NCBI GenBank assembly: GCA_013178005.1
Contig: JABLXL010000032.1
Coordinates: forward strand, 1-41,316
Length of the DNA stretch: 41,316 nt
Direction: 5' to 3'
From: Actinomycetota bacterium
Lineage (GTDB): Bacteria; Actinomycetota; Geothermincolia; Geothermincolales; RBG-13-55-18
Within the stretch, counting starts at the first letter, position 1, and every line of letters starts with the position of its first letter. Below, piece by piece: positions 32,751-40,696 of the stretch. The notes beneath the pieces were generated by a model. The model was given only the letters and a program-made list of their open reading frames with translations, made no database searches and had not been told where the DNA came from. The position numbers were made by a program, and so were the translations under genes.

Positions 32751-35252
32751 ATGAACATGTCGGCAAAAGGGGAAAGCGAGCTGAGAGAAAGGCTGGAAAT
32801 ACCATCCAGCGCGTCCAAGGTGCTGGTGTTCGCCGAATCCAGCCACTGGGACCCCGACTGGCTCCTGACCAGCGAGGAATATTACCGCCTCCGCATCCGT
32901 AAGATCCTGGACCGCATGGTCCACTGGCTCGAAAGGGAGCCGAAAAGGGTTTACAGCCTGGAGTCCATCTTCTTTCTCCGCATGTACTGGGAGAGAAGGC
33001 CGGAGAACCGTGACGCGATAAGGGATTGGGTCAACGGCGGGCGCGTCCGCCTGAGCGGCAGCGGCATCAACACCCCGGACACCATCCTTCCTCCCCCGGA
33101 GGCCCTCCTAAGGGACTACCTGCACGGCCAGGAATGGCTGAGGGAGAACGGCATGTTCCAGGAACCCCGCCTCGCCTACCTCCCCGACAATTTCGGGAAC
33201 ACTCCCAACCTTCCTACCTTGCTCCGGGCCATGGGCTATGAGTACGCCGCCTTCAGCCGTATCGACGGGATCCTCTTCCCCGGCTCGGACTACCGGCCAC
33301 AGGGGAGATACCCACTGCCCGGCTCCAGCGCCCACCTGCTCCTGAGGGAGAAGCGCAGCGCGGATTTCACCTGGAGGGACGCAAACGGCGAGGAGGTCCT
33401 CTGCCACCTCAACCCCTTCACCTACGGCCAGGGGGACACCATCGTCCACGGGGGGGCGGCCAGGTGGATGGGACTCAAGGTGGGGCTGCCCTCCCGCTCG
33501 CCGGACTTCGCCCGCTCCCTGCGCATGATCGCACGCCTCATCCGAAGACTCGAGCCCCTGTCTCCCAGCCCCTACATGTTCTGCCCCATCGGCATGGACT
33601 TCAACGATCCCCTGCCCCATCTGGCCGAGGTCATCGAGGAACACAACCGCGCCGCTTACGGCAGGAGCGGGGTTTTCGCGGTCATAGCCTCCCTGGAGGA
33701 CTACCTGGACCTGGTCTCCGCTTACCGCTCTCGCCTTCCCGTTGTGCAACTCGACCCAAACCCGTATTTCATGGGCTTCTACTTCTCCCGCCCGGAGGCC
33801 AAGCAGCTCTGGGACTCGGTGGTTCGCTGCCTGGTGGCGGCGGAGAAGATCCTCGTGGAGCGGGAGTTGGAGGGAGCCCGAAGCCCAAGCGGTTCATTAT
33901 GGCGGAGGCTGCGTGACCTCTGGGATCGGGCGCTCATGGCGAACCACCACGATTTCATCACCGGCACCGCTCCGACCCGGGTCTGGGAAAAGGAACAGAA
34001 GCCCCTCCTGTTGCGGTGGCGGAGGGAAGCGATGGAGATCCTGGAGGAGATCGCCGCCGGTGAACGGCGCGCCGCTGAGATCGCGGCAGCGGGAGGCCGC
34101 CTGTATGACCTTGGTTCCCCGCGCTCCCCTTCCGCCCCCGGGAAAGCGGGAACCATTGCCGGCACTGATGGAAGCTCGCGGCCGGCCTGGAAATGGATGG
34201 AAGGCGTATTGCGGGTGAAGACGGAAAGGTATGAGCTGGAGATCGACCCGCGGAGCGGCGGATGCATAAGGTGCCTGATGGACCTGGATAAGAGCCACGA
34301 TGTACTCAACGGTCTCGGTAACGACGTGGTCCTATACAAGGACAGCGGGGGCCTCTGGCGCATGGGCCACGAATTCCTGGGGGGGACCTTCCGCGAGTTG
34401 GAGCGCAGCTCCGCCCGCGAGGCGGCGGTGCGGGTCATGGAAAGGGAGGATTTCCTTCTGGTGGAGGTCATCACCGAGTTCGAGGGGCTCGCGGTGACCC
34501 GGAGAATATGGTGCCGGCTAGGAAGCCCGCTGATTCGCATGCGGCTGGAGGGACGCGTGTCGGACCACCGCACGGCGGTCGTCAGGTTCCCCCTCGCGGG
34601 CAGCGTCTCGCGCTTGTTCATGGAGGCCAACGGGGGCATGGTCAGGCGTCCCACGGTCAAGCTCTACGAGCCGACTTTCTGGGCTGGCGGCCGCGTGGTG
34701 ATCCCCGAGGACGGGGAGGGAAACGTGGGGGTCGCTTTTCTCCCCGGCGTGCCCTCATGCGTGGCCCACAACCCGAGCCGGGGCCTGGAGCTGGTGGCCA
34801 TGCGCAACGCCCCGTGGGAGCGGGCTTTCGGGGTGTTACCCCTTCTTTCCTTCCCGGCGTCGGGCCCGGACCGCGGCGTCCAGGCCTTCGATTACTCCCT
34901 CATGTTGCTTCCCGGCGACGCCGGCGAGGATCCCGTCGCCGCCAGCCTGAAGGCGGTATGGGAGGGCGATCCGCTCCCGTTCTCGACGAAGTGGGACATC
35001 TCCCCCGAGGAAGTGGAGATCCTGGCCGTCAAGCGGCCGCTCCGCGGTGAAGGTTACATAGTCCGCCTCTATTCGCCCTCACCGGGTCCGCGCGAGGTCT
35101 CGCTTTTCCGGGAGGACACGGGGATCGAGAAGGCTTTTCTCTGCGACGCCATGGAAAGGGACGCGGGGGAACTGACCGTCGACGGGGGCAGGGTCAAGCT
35201 AACCATGGGCTCTACCCTGGCCACGGTCAGGGTGTTCGTGGCGCGGGCTTGA
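32751..35252 (+). CDS. Glycoside hydrolase family 38-like alpha-mannosidase
   Basis: The 833-residue protein resembles GH38 alpha-mannosidases. In the N-terminal catalytic domain, SHWDPDW (His32, Asp34) corresponds to the zinc-binding HxDxxW site, and LAYLPDNFGN holds the likely nucleophile Asp146 (family PDxFG). NHHDFITGTAP around residue 400 matches the distal His-containing NxxHD motif. The C-terminal half is a beta-sandwich region as in the family (MEDKYLEI-type start seen here as TERYELEIDPRSGGCIRCL). No signal peptide, so cytosolic. Substrate would be alpha-mannosides from glycans or glycoconjugates. CAGGGGGATT precedes the ATG. It stands alone, and its 3' end is degenerately repeated downstream. 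Confidence 0.85.
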   Translation: MNMSAKGESELRERLEIPSSASKVLVFAESSHWDPDWLLTSEEYYRLRIRKILDRMVHWLEREPKRVYSLESIFFLRMYWERRPENRDAIRDWVNGGRVRLSGSGINTPDTILPPPEALLRDYLHGQEWLRENGMFQEPRLAYLPDNFGNTPNLPTLLRAMGYEYAAFSRIDGILFPGSDYRPQGRYPLPGSSAHLLLREKRSADFTWRDANGEEVLCHLNPFTYGQGDTIVHGGAARWMGLKVGLPSRSPDFARSLRMIARLIRRLEPLSPSPYMFCPIGMDFNDPLPHLAEVIEEHNRAAYGRSGVFAVIASLEDYLDLVSAYRSRLPVVQLDPNPYFMGFYFSRPEAKQLWDSVVRCLVAAEKILVERELEGARSPSGSLWRRLRDLWDRALMANHHDFITGTAPTRVWEKEQKPLLLRWRREAMEILEEIAAGERRAAEIAAAGGRLYDLGSPRSPSAPGKAGTIAGTDGSSRPAWKWMEGVLRVKTERYELEIDPRSGGCIRCLMDLDKSHDVLNGLGNDVVLYKDSGGLWRMGHEFLGGTFRELERSSAREAAVRVMEREDFLLVEVITEFEGLAVTRRIWCRLGSPLIRMRLEGRVSDHRTAVVRFPLAGSVSRLFMEANGGMVRRPTVKLYEPTFWAGGRVVIPEDGEGNVGVAFLPGVPSCVAHNPSRGLELVAMRNAPWERAFGVLPLLSFPASGPDRGVQAFDYSLMLLPGDAGEDPVAASLKAVWEGDPLPFSTKWDISPEEVEILAVKRPLRGEGYIVRLYSPSPGPREVSLFREDTGIEKAFLCDAMERDAGELTVDGGRVKLTMGSTLATVRVFVARA

Positions 35253-35340
35253 ACCGATATCTGGTCAGCGCCATCAGCGCCGTCACCTCCGGCATCAAGG
35301 CGGCGGTCAGGGTTTTCACCATGCGGATGTGAACCGATAC
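35224..35340. repeat. Degenerate duplication of the GH38 gene 3' end, period 80
   Basis: Bases 35224-35260 (CGGTCAGGGTGTTC ... TTGAACCGATAT), covering the end and stop of the GH38 gene, recur at 35304-35340 (CGGTCAGGGTTTTC ... GTGAACCGATAC) with about 27 of 37 bases matching. It looks like an older version of the gene-edge duplications seen elsewhere. Confidence 0.6.
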
Positions 35341-35343
35341 TCC

Positions 35344-35451
35344 TTTCGATCCCCGCGGCCCGGGAGAATCCCGTTTCCGCGTGCAGCCTCTTTTCATCAA
35401 GTGGCAGGTGGTACCTGCTTCGATCCCCGCGGCACGGGAGAGTCCCGTTTC
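35344..35451. repeat. Two 34-nt repeats with 74-bp period; possible CRISPR remnant
   Basis: TTTCGATCCCCGCGGCCCGG (start of 35344-35377) and CTTCGATCCCCGCGGCACGG (start of 35418-35451) match at 31 of 34 positions. Read on the minus strand the unit runs from GTTGAAACGGGA to GGGGATCGAA with an internal GGGA/TCCC dyad, which looks like a type I/III CRISPR repeat, and the 40-nt gap is spacer-like. There are only two units and no cas genes, so an ordinary duplication is equally possible. Confidence 0.45.
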
Positions 35452-35561
35452 AACAGCACTGAGCGGCAGACGCATGTGGGAAATCTCGCCATATTTACCT
35501 CACGAAAATCCGGCCGAAGAGGAAGGCTCCTCCGAAAAGGGGCCTTGACCTGGTCTTTTGC

Positions 35562-35609
35562 TGGTGGCGAGAGAGGGATTTGAACCCCCGACGCCAGGAT
35601 TTTGAGTCC
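35562..35609 (-). tRNA. 3' half of a tRNA (anticodon CAA), integration scar
   Basis: On the minus strand: an anticodon loop CTCAAAA with half of its stem, variable bases, T arm GGGGG-TTCAAAT-CCCTC, acceptor strand TCTCGCC and ACCA. The 5' half is absent: to the right there is no matching GGCGAGA or D arm, and pairing breaks inside the anticodon stem. This is the layout left when an element integrates in the 3' half of a tRNA gene. CAA would mean leucine, but the variable region is short for a leucine tRNA, so identity is uncertain. Confidence 0.75.
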
Positions 35610-35743
35610 GATTCAAGCGTTTCAGTAGCTGCTAGTCGACACCCCTATTATGACTTTGACCTGCCTTTAAGTAAGCATATTTGTGAACTATAAAGCGTAT
35701 CTCCGCAGAACCATTTACGGCGCGTGATCTATTCTTGATCCAC

Positions 35744-35995
35744 CTATTCCTTGAACTCGAAATCGAGGGTCACGCCAAGCGATGGGGGAAACCCCGCTGT
35801 GACAGCTATCGAGAAGCCCTTGAAATGATTGCTTTGCGCAAACTCCTTTACCTTCTCGAACCACTTCTGCACCTTATCCTTCCAACCCTCGTCCTTTGCA
35901 AGCCCTCTGATATCTTGCTCCGTTGCCCCTGCCAGAGAGGCATTGATTTCTGCAAGCTCATTCAGGATTTCATCGAAAGACGCCAACTTTCCCAT
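35744..35995 (-). CDS. Small hypothetical protein
   Basis: The 83-residue product (MGKLASFDEILNELAEINAS) has a helical N-terminal half (DEILNELAEINASLAGATEQ) and a C-terminal beta-like stretch (GFSIAVTAGFPPSLGVTLDF). GGAGAAAGGGG directly before ATG 35995 decides this start over one 30 bases earlier. No family recognised. It is the first gene inside the island next to the tRNA scar. Confidence 0.6.
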   Translation of the reverse strand: MGKLASFDEILNELAEINASLAGATEQDIRGLAKDEGWKDKVQKWFEKVKEFAQSNHFKGFSIAVTAGFPPSLGVTLDFEFKE

Positions 35996-36076
35996 CCCCT
36001 TTCTCCGCATCAAATGCCGGAACAACCCGCCCCTTCTTGATATACCCTGGGTCTCCCTTCCTCAAACAAACAATGG

Positions 36077-36119
36077 CCCCGCCTGACCGGTTGCTCTTTC
36101 ACATACCGGTCAGGCGGGG
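36077..36119. terminator. Strong, probably bidirectional terminator
   Basis: CCCCGCCTGACCGGT (36077-36091) pairs perfectly with ACCGGTCAGGCGGGG (36105-36119), 15 bp with a 13-nt loop. On the minus strand it is followed by TTGTTTGTTTG, and on the plus strand by TTCTCTTC. It fits termination after the small minus-strand gene at 36140-36277. Confidence 0.8.
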
Positions 36120-36139
36120 TTCTCTTCAATGTCGTCGAT

Positions 36140-36277
36140 CTACAAGCCTTTTGCCTTGAACGTTGTCGGTCGGTCCGCGTACTGGCCAAACCAGAAACCT
36201 CCCACCATGGTGAGGATCCCTACAGCCGCCACAGGCTCCTTACCGAGGATGAGCATGGCTATGGCTGCGCCCACCAC
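36140..36277 (-). CDS. Possible small membrane protein
   Basis: A 45-codon frame reads VVGAAIAMLILGKEPVAAVG and continues to FGQYADRPTTFKAKGL, with one or two short hydrophobic helices. GTG would be the start, but there is no strong ribosome binding site. The preceding bases read NERIDKK in another frame, so one base may be missing from the A run just upstream and the real gene longer. The terminator at 36077-36119 downstream supports transcription. Confidence 0.35.
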   Translation of the reverse strand: MVGAAIAMLILGKEPVAAVGILTMVGGFWFGQYADRPTTFKAKGL

Positions 36278-36295
36278 TTTTTGTCGATTCTCTCA

Positions 36296-36326
36296 TTGAC
36301 ATTAATCGAACATGTCAAGGTAAAAT
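36296..36326 (+). promoter_or_regulatory. Promoter with palindromic operator for the XRE repressor gene
   Basis: TTGACA (36296-36301) is a consensus -35; TAAAAT (36321-36326) is a good -10 (19-bp spacing). The -35 is part of a perfect inverted repeat TTGACAT-N9-ATGTCAA (36296-36318), typical of an operator bound by a dimeric helix-turn-helix repressor. The GTG start lies only 7 bp after the -10, which predicts a leaderless mRNA. Confidence 0.65.
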
Positions 36327-36332
36327 TAGATT

Positions 36333-36731
36333 GTGAGGCTCGGTGAAGAAATCCGCCGGCAGAGAAAAGAACGTGGGCTATCGCTCAGGGACATGGAACC
36401 GCTCACAGGTCTACGCTATGTAACGATCAATGATGTTGAGCTCGAAAAGGGCAAGAATGGGCCTTTGCTTAACACCATCAAATTGATTGCACGGGGCGGA
36501 AAATTTGATATACATCGCATCGCTCATGCCGCCTTCGACCTCCCCGAACCCGAACAGCTCGGCGAGCTGGACGACCTTCTCAAAGAGCTCTGCGATAGAG
36601 TCATGAACTTGAGCGAGGAGGACCGCAAAAGCGTCCTCACCTACGTAAAGACTTTGACCCGCATGAGGCAAGAGGAGCAAGGAGGTGGTGCCGATATCAC
36701 AACCCAGGACGCACAAGCCGGGTTCGGCTGA
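36333..36731 (+). CDS. XRE-family transcriptional repressor
   Basis: The 132-residue protein begins MRLGEEIRRQRKERGLSLRD and continues with TGLRYVTINDVELEKGKNGP, a Cro/C1-type HTH. The C-terminal part is acidic and helical (PEQLGELDDLLKELCDRVM). It probably controls the island, and the palindrome over its own -35 suggests autorepression. Start is GTG 36333, in a leaderless position. A terminator follows at 36816-36843. Confidence 0.85.
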   Translation: MRLGEEIRRQRKERGLSLRDMEPLTGLRYVTINDVELEKGKNGPLLNTIKLIARGGKFDIHRIAHAAFDLPEPEQLGELDDLLKELCDRVMNLSEEDRKSVLTYVKTLTRMRQEEQGGGADITTQDAQAGFG

Positions 36732-36815
36732 CCAGGGCGGCCCGGTGCGCACGCGGAGGGGACGGGCCGCCGGCAAAGGTGATCGAGTTTGATAGGTATA
36801 AATGAACGGGGTGGG

Positions 36816-36843
36816 GCTCCTTGGTAAGGAGCTTCTTTGTTTG
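36816..36843 (+). terminator. Rho-independent terminator after the XRE gene
   Basis: GCTCCTT (36816-36822) pairs with AAGGAGC (36826-36832), 3-nt loop, followed by TTCTTTGTTTG. A second GC-rich hairpin (GGCGGCCCG 36736-36744 with CGGGCCGCC 36763-36771) lies just before it. Confidence 0.7.
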
Positions 36844-36899
36844 GCAAGGTCGTCAATCTTGAGGGTTTGCCTGGATATGATTGCGAGGTGAGGAGTATT

Positions 36900-37724
36900 A
36901 TGCAACAGCCACCCATTCCACCATCGACCGGTTCTGCGGGACCGCCGTTACCTCCCCCGAAACGACCCTTGGATGTAAAAAAGCCCGTGATGCTCATACT
37001 CCTGGGGATCTTCATCTTTGTGCTGATCATAACAATAGCAATCGGTACATCGAACAAAGGGACGAAGAATGATACAAAGCCAACGACATCAACGGAAAAA
37101 ACAACAACCGACACCCAAACAAGCAAGCCTCCATCCACAACCGTGACCCCTCAAACCACCCAGACAACTCCAGAACCCGCACCCCAGTCATTCTCCGGAT
37201 CGGGGGATTCGGCGATACAGGCCGTAAACCTCAATAGAGGACTTGCGCATTTTGAAATGACGCACAATGGAGGAGCTAATTTCGCAATCCAGTTATATTC
37301 TTCTGCTGGTGAATATATTGATCTGCTTGTAAACACGATCGGTTCCTTCAACGGCACGAAGGTGATAAGCCTGTCAAATTCTGGGCAATACTCGATGAAC
37401 GTGACGGCATCCGGGAAATGGACAATCACCGTAACCCAACCCAAGCCCATAAGCGTCGGCTCTCCTCCGATATCTTTCTCCCAAGGAATACGATTTGCAA
37501 CACCGTATTTTACGTTGAATTCAGGCGTCGCCACATTCAAGATGACGCATAATGGCTCCGGAAATTTCGCGGTCATCCTTTATGGAAGCGACGGATCATA
37601 TATCGACCTTCTCGCCAATGAAATAGGCTCATATTCAGGGTCTCAGGTTGTCCCGGTTCGAGCGGGAACTTATATTCTGGACGTGGAGGCAGATGGCAAA
37701 TGGACAATCGACATCACACAGTAA
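36900..37724 (+). CDS. Single-pass membrane protein with two tandem beta domains
   Basis: The 274-residue protein has a proline-rich cytoplasmic start (MQQPPIPPSTGSAGPPLPPP), one membrane helix (VMLILLGIFIFVLIITIAIG), a Thr/Pro linker rich in TTT and TPQTTQTTPEPAP, and then two homologous ~75-residue extracellular domains. Both contain MTHNG(G/S)xNFA, YIDLL, then N(T/E)IGS and finish in GKWTI(T/D)(V/I)TQ. The repeats look like beta-sandwich ligand-binding modules. GGTGAGGAG precedes ATG 36900. The architecture suggests an actinobacterial or related surface protein; function unknown. Confidence 0.75.
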   Translation: MQQPPIPPSTGSAGPPLPPPKRPLDVKKPVMLILLGIFIFVLIITIAIGTSNKGTKNDTKPTTSTEKTTTDTQTSKPPSTTVTPQTTQTTPEPAPQSFSGSGDSAIQAVNLNRGLAHFEMTHNGGANFAIQLYSSAGEYIDLLVNTIGSFNGTKVISLSNSGQYSMNVTASGKWTITVTQPKPISVGSPPISFSQGIRFATPYFTLNSGVATFKMTHNGSGNFAVILYGSDGSYIDLLANEIGSYSGSQVVPVRAGTYILDVEADGKWTIDITQ

Positions 37725-38207
37725 TAGCCGCCAAGATTATTCCGATTGTCCTTCTAATGTTGTTCATAATCACAACGAGCATCGGCTGCGGTTCGTCGAC
37801 CAATAATGGCGATGCAGAGATCGCTGACGTTGTGATCCATTCTTTTAAAGAAGACCCCGGCACCGAATTGGATCGCCCTGGTAGCGGCAACACATATCTC
37901 GTGTTGGATCTAGAAGTAACGAAGAAGAGCGGGAAAGTGATCAGCACGAAGTCAGAAATAATGCAGCAAGGGATAACATACGTTTGGTTCGCACTCAATC
38001 ATCCAGACGGCTACAGATATTCTGAATCATTTCTACAGAGTCGAGCCGAACCTGCCCAGAGTGACGATTGAACCAGGAGACAAGGTGCGTGGAAATATCG
38101 CATTCGAGGTGCCAAAGGATTGGGAGAGACTCGATCTCGTTATGATGAGTGGCGAACTGCTTAAGCCAGACAAGGAAGTTCTCGATATCGAGATTTCAAG
38201 GCAATAG
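37700..38207 (+). pseudogene. DUF4352-type lipoprotein gene with a frameshift
   Basis: The first part reads a lipoprotein signal (LLMLFIITTSIGCGSS, lipobox TSIGC) followed by LVLDLEVTKKSGK, a DUF4352/telokin-like start. Around 38010-38040 the frame changes: after GYRYSESF the first frame ends in LQSRAEPAQSDD, while the next frame continues RVEPNLPRVTIEPGDKVRGN and IAFEVPKDWERLDLVMMSG to a stop at 38205-38207. The second part has the expected DUF4352 ending. One base is probably missing. It overlaps the preceding gene by 25 bases. Confidence 0.65.
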
Positions 38208-38231
38208 GTCCGGATGGGAGGTGAAAAAAGA

Positions 38232-38768
38232 ATGTATTCTCTAAGCATGCGAATTCGTTTCCGGCGAATCCTCTTTGTCGCTCTAGCTCTAATCCTGACA
38301 TCCATTCTCTGTGTGGTTCTTGTGGGGTGTGGGACAGCAGAGAAGCCGAAAACGAAAGAATCTCGTGGCAACGCTGAGAAAACGACGACTCAAACAACTG
38401 CGGGGTCCGAACAACAAAAGGTACCGGCTTCAACCGCAACAAACACCCAGAAGCCGCAACCTAGCGGGATACCATGGGATGAAGCCAAATACCATATCGG
38501 CGAGAGGGCGACCGTTTATGGGCCTGTTGCCAGTACGAAATGGGCAACGAGCAGCCGGGGGCAACCTACTTTCATCAACATCGGAAACTCCTACCCCAAC
38601 ACCAATAGGTTTACGGTCGTCATATGGGGAGAGAATAGAGGAAACTTCCCGTTCGCACCCGAGAGCCATTACAGCGGAAAGACGATATCTGTTACCGGCT
38701 TGATTACCAGTTATGAGGGAATCCCAGAGATTGAGGTCACATCGCCGAATCAAATTCAGGAATGGTAA
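38232..38768 (+). CDS. OB-fold lipoprotein
   Basis: The 178-residue product starts MYSLSMRIRFRRIL with a signal ending in VVLVGCGT, a lipobox. After a Thr/Lys-rich linker the C-terminal ~95 residues form an OB-fold, nucleic-acid-binding-like domain: IPWDEAKYHIGERATVYGPV, then NTNRFTVVIWGENRGNFPF and TGLITSYEGIPEIEVTSPNQ. Such domains often precede or accompany secreted nucleases, and the next gene is one. GGGAGGTG before ATG 38232 decides the start. Confidence 0.75.
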   Translation: MYSLSMRIRFRRILFVALALILTSILCVVLVGCGTAEKPKTKESRGNAEKTTTQTTAGSEQQKVPASTATNTQKPQPSGIPWDEAKYHIGERATVYGPVASTKWATSSRGQPTFINIGNSYPNTNRFTVVIWGENRGNFPFAPESHYSGKTISVTGLITSYEGIPEIEVTSPNQIQEW

Positions 38769-39147
38769 AGCGGTTGCCGTAATCTGCATCGCAGTTGCTG
38801 CCGCGGTAGGCTTTCTGATCGGATATATTACCAGGCCGGCAGATAAGGACGGCGATGTTGGACCATGCTTTGAGCAGGCACTCGTCACTAGCGTAATAGA
38901 CGGAGACACCATTGTCCTAGATGACGGAAGGACAAAACGTTATTTAGGCATTGACACTCCCGAATCTGGAGAGCCCTTCGATCATGATGCCACGGAGAAA
39001 AACAAAGAACTGGTCGGGGGAAAGGTCGTCGAACTCATGACCGGGCAGAGAGACCTAGACGAATACGGCCGGCATCTTAGGTATATATTTACCGATGGTG
39101 TATTTGTCAACGCGGAGCTTGTTGCGCAAGGTTATGCAAAAGCGTGA
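38713..39147 (+). CDS. Staphylococcal nuclease (SNase)-like protein, C-terminally short
   Basis: The 144-residue product has a membrane anchor (AVAVICIAVAAAVGFLIGYI) and an SNase domain: VIDGDTIVLDDGRTKRYLGI, DTPES with the catalytic Glu, and DEYGRHLRYIF with the catalytic Arg. It ends at VAQGYAKA, about 25 residues before the usual end of the fold, so activity is uncertain. Its start overlaps the OB-fold gene by 56 bases and lacks a clear ribosome binding site; the true start may lie later. Function: Ca-dependent nuclease, possibly extracytoplasmic. Confidence 0.7.
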   Translation: MRESQRLRSHRRIKFRNGKAVAVICIAVAAAVGFLIGYITRPADKDGDVGPCFEQALVTSVIDGDTIVLDDGRTKRYLGIDTPESGEPFDHDATEKNKELVGGKVVELMTGQRDLDEYGRHLRYIFTDGVFVNAELVAQGYAKA

Positions 39148-39264
39148 TTGAAGGATGCCGGCGCGTCCGAATAGAATATCTCAGGAGGAGGTATTCAATT
39201 CGGAAATCGGGGTTTTTTCATAGGAAGGACGAAGAACCCGGGTACGGATTTTCACATTAAGCCC

Positions 39265-39546
39265 ATGAAAAGAAAAAGACCACTTCTTAGGCTTATCGAC
39301 GCCTACTCCGGAGCAGGAGGAATGACCCTCGGCTTTACCAAGCTTGGTCATGGATTCGAGCCGGTATGGGCGAACGACATCAACGAATACGCGGTACGGA
39401 CCTACAACGCCAACTTCGGCGATCACTGCGTTCTGGGAGACATCGAAGTCCTTCTGAATGATCCGGACCTGGTTGCATTTCACCAAGGGAGGAGCAACGG
39501 GCTATGCGTACAAGTGTTGAGGCACTTGTTACACCCTCTGTCTTGA
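39265..39546 (+). pseudogene. Truncated C5-cytosine DNA methyltransferase
   Basis: The start MKRKRPLLRLIDAYSGAGGM contains Dcm motif I (DAYSGAGGMTLGF), and VWANDINEYAVRTYNANFGD is motif II region. Similarity stops after DPDLVAF; the PCQ catalytic motif IV and all later motifs are missing, and the frame runs into the start of the next gene. Only about 70 codons remain. It marks a deletion that removed most of a methyltransferase, and perhaps a restriction partner. Confidence 0.85.
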
Positions 39547-40682
39547 AATGGGCAAGAGAAAAGTCAGGCTACGATTTGCAGACGGCCTCCAAGAAAATCG
39601 GAAGGCCGGTTTCCGATATCGAGGCCTGGGAGTCTGGTGAGAAGCGGCCGACACTTGCCCAAGCAAGGAAGGCAGCGGAAGTATATAAATATTCTCTTGC
39701 CGTATTTTACTTGCCGGAACCTCCAAAAGGCTTCTCCGTCTTGCGCGACTTCAGGAATCTCCCAGACGAAAGGGAAAGAGAATATTCTCCAAAGTTATTA
39801 TTCTTAATTCGCAGAACACAAGCTAGACAAGAATGGATGAGAGAGCTTCTTATAAGCGAGGGAGCCGATAAGCTGGAATTCATCGGCTCGGGGAAGATGG
39901 ACGAGCCAGCCGATAAGCTAGCATCTGAAATACGTAACTTCCTTAAAGTTGCTCCCGAAGATCAAATCGCCTGCAGAGATTATCGAGAAGCGCTGAATAT
40001 ATGGATTGACGGTGCCGAAATGGCTGGGATCAATATCTGCAGAGAAGGTGGAATCGACTGCGTAGAAGCGCGAGGTTTTGCCATAGCGGATCCGTATGCT
40101 CCTTTCATATTCATCAACTCTGAAGATGCAACCGCTGGCCAGATGTTCACTCTTGTTCATGAACTGGCGCATCTATGGCTCAATGAAAGCGGCGTATCGA
40201 ACCTCGAGCAACTCGAAGCAAGAAGCAAATCGAAAACAATGAGGATAGAGGTCTTTTGCAACCGAGTGGCAGGATTGGTCCTCGTTGAACCCGGCGTATT
40301 TAATGAGCTATGGGCTGAAAAATCGTTTGCCGAATCAATCGAGGAAAAGATCGAGGAAACCTCTAAACGATTCAAAGTGAGCGAGGAAGTAATAGCTCGC
40401 CGTCTGCTAGACATAGGAATTATCGACGATGAGAAATATAAATATCTTCGCAAGATATACATGGATAGATGGATAGAGTTTAAAGCAACGAGACGCGCAA
40501 GTGGCGGATTTGTGCCACCAAATCTTATGACTGTAGTTCAATATGGTCGCTCGTTTACGCAAACTGTGCTTTCAGCATATCAAAATGGTGTGATATCCGG
40601 AGCCGATGCTTCATATTTGCTTGGCAGAAAGATAGGGTATTTTAAGGGGATTGCGGAATATGCATACAGAAGGCCGATTTAG
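39504..40682 (+). CDS. XRE-ImmA/IrrE fusion protein
   Basis: The 392-residue protein has an N-terminal XRE-like HTH (TPSVLKWAREKSGYDLQTAS, KRPTLAQARKAAEVY) and an ImmA/IrrE zinc metalloprotease domain with HEXXH at residues 219-223 (TLVHELAHLWL). VFCNRVAGLVLVEP matches the conserved helix after the zinc site. Such proteins regulate mobile elements by cleaving repressors or act as antitoxins beside DUF4411-type proteins; exactly such a gene follows after 14 bases. GGGAGGAG precedes the ATG. Confidence 0.9.
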   Translation: MRTSVEALVTPSVLKWAREKSGYDLQTASKKIGRPVSDIEAWESGEKRPTLAQARKAAEVYKYSLAVFYLPEPPKGFSVLRDFRNLPDEREREYSPKLLFLIRRTQARQEWMRELLISEGADKLEFIGSGKMDEPADKLASEIRNFLKVAPEDQIACRDYREALNIWIDGAEMAGINICREGGIDCVEARGFAIADPYAPFIFINSEDATAGQMFTLVHELAHLWLNESGVSNLEQLEARSKSKTMRIEVFCNRVAGLVLVEPGVFNELWAEKSFAESIEEKIEETSKRFKVSEEVIARRLLDIGIIDDEKYKYLRKIYMDRWIEFKATRRASGGFVPPNLMTVVQYGRSFTQTVLSAYQNGVISGADASYLLGRKIGYFKGIAEYAYRRPI

Positions 40683-40696
40683 AGGAGCCTTCGCAA

